From Faecalibacter sp. LW9 (lineage in GTDB: Bacteria; Bacteroidota; Bacteroidia; Flavobacteriales; Weeksellaceae), in contig NZ_CP141062.1 in NCBI RefSeq assembly GCF_034661295.1, positions 2,666,001 through 2,730,000 on the forward strand: a stretch of 64,000 bases of DNA. The letters run 5' to 3'. The notes beneath the pieces are model-generated. The model ran no database searches. It was not told the DNA's origin and saw only the letters and a list, made by a program, of their open reading frames with translations. Positions 63,817 through 64,000 of the stretch are shown piece after piece. Numbering within the stretch: the stretch's first letter is position 1; every line of letters begins with the position of its first letter. The position numbers were made by a program, and so were the translations under genes.

Positions 63817-64000
63817 TCATGATTCATCTTTAAACATTTGTTCAAAATCAATTTTTTCCCTTCCTGGAATAATCAAATTTAATACGATTCCAACAAGGGA
63901 TGCTAATGCCATTCCTTCTAAAGAAAACAAATCTCCAATATGGATGGCAGCTCCACCAATTCCAACGATTAAAATGACAGAAGAGATGATTAAATTACGT
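63817..64000 (-). CDS. Uracil/xanthine permease, C-terminal end (5' part outside window)
   Basis: I translated the last 60 residues in the window: RNLIISSVILIVGIGGAAIH, a final hydrophobic segment ending NLIIPGRE, and a soluble tail finishing MFKDES with TGA stop at 63817-63819. This matches the end of the NCS2 nucleobase:cation symporter family (UraA type). The TGA here is a real stop, relevant to the other in-frame TGA codons. Confidence 0.75.
   Translation of the reverse strand, partial: RNLIISSVILIVGIGGAAIHIGDLFSLEGMALASLVGIVLNLIIPGREKIDFEQMFKDES

Noticed and set aside
1-64000. CRISPR arrays, rRNA or tRNA genes
   Set aside because: No regularly spaced repeats and no recognisable rRNA or cloverleaf sequences were seen by reading; a tool search was not possible.

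Overview
The window looks like chromosome of a low-GC Bacteroidota, class Flavobacteriia, most likely Weeksellaceae (an Empedobacter-like organism is my guess, not a proof). The reasons are AT-rich codon use, promoters with the Bacteroidota -7 element TANNTTTG, A-rich start regions without Shine-Dalgarno sites, and family-typical proteins: OstA-like protein, CarboxypepD_reg-like proteins, the Bacteroides-type integrase, and SPII lipoproteins. No rRNA, tRNA or CRISPR array was seen.

Region 1 (1-11.7 kb) is an accessory island for sulfide and persulfide handling. It holds an exported persulfide dioxygenase/rhodanese fusion (cut by the window edge), a sulfide:quinone oxidoreductase, two YeeE/YedE half-transporters, an outer-membrane porin and a Crp/Fnr regulator. 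A CMD/DinB pair, a DUF1269-like coiled-coil protein, a frameshifted SDR and a divergent OYE/TetR pair sit inside it. Four transcription units carry a palindromic GTAAC-N4-GTTAC site, always centred 29.5 bp upstream of a -7 box. This is the architecture expected for a class II Crp/Fnr activator. The island ends at a C-terminally truncated tyrosine recombinase, next to a sulfate permease that has lost its C-terminal half.

Region 2 (12-20 kb) shows decay. An aminopeptidase P is split by one in-frame TGA, and a molybdenum hydroxylase operon (paoABC-like) is ruined by frameshifts, stops and a large deletion. A PNPOx-like protein and an exported M28 peptidase are intact.

Region 3 (20-46 kb) is ordinary core genome: an RND efflux operon, lipoate ligase, a large catalase (with nonsense codons trimming both ends), FabI, a methyltransferase/glycosyltransferase operon with two CarboxypepD_reg-like paralogues, a Fur/OstA-like/lipoprotein/aminotransferase operon, two paralogous lipoproteins, a PcrA/UvrD helicase, an AGCS symporter, two YceI proteins and methionine aminopeptidase.

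Region 4 (46-64 kb) holds a DCC protein, a decayed lipoprotein gene, a Dabb protein, a DbpA-like helicase, four tandem long-chain acyl-CoA ligases in two pairs, a DUF2461 protein, a three-module DUF1801/YdeI fusion, a VOC protein, a BNR-repeat exported protein, a lipoprotein, a GHL10-type glycosidase lipoprotein broken by TGG to TGA, and the end of a uracil permease. The count of disrupted but otherwise well-conserved genes is high. It means either recent genome decay or sequence errors, and this should be settled first.
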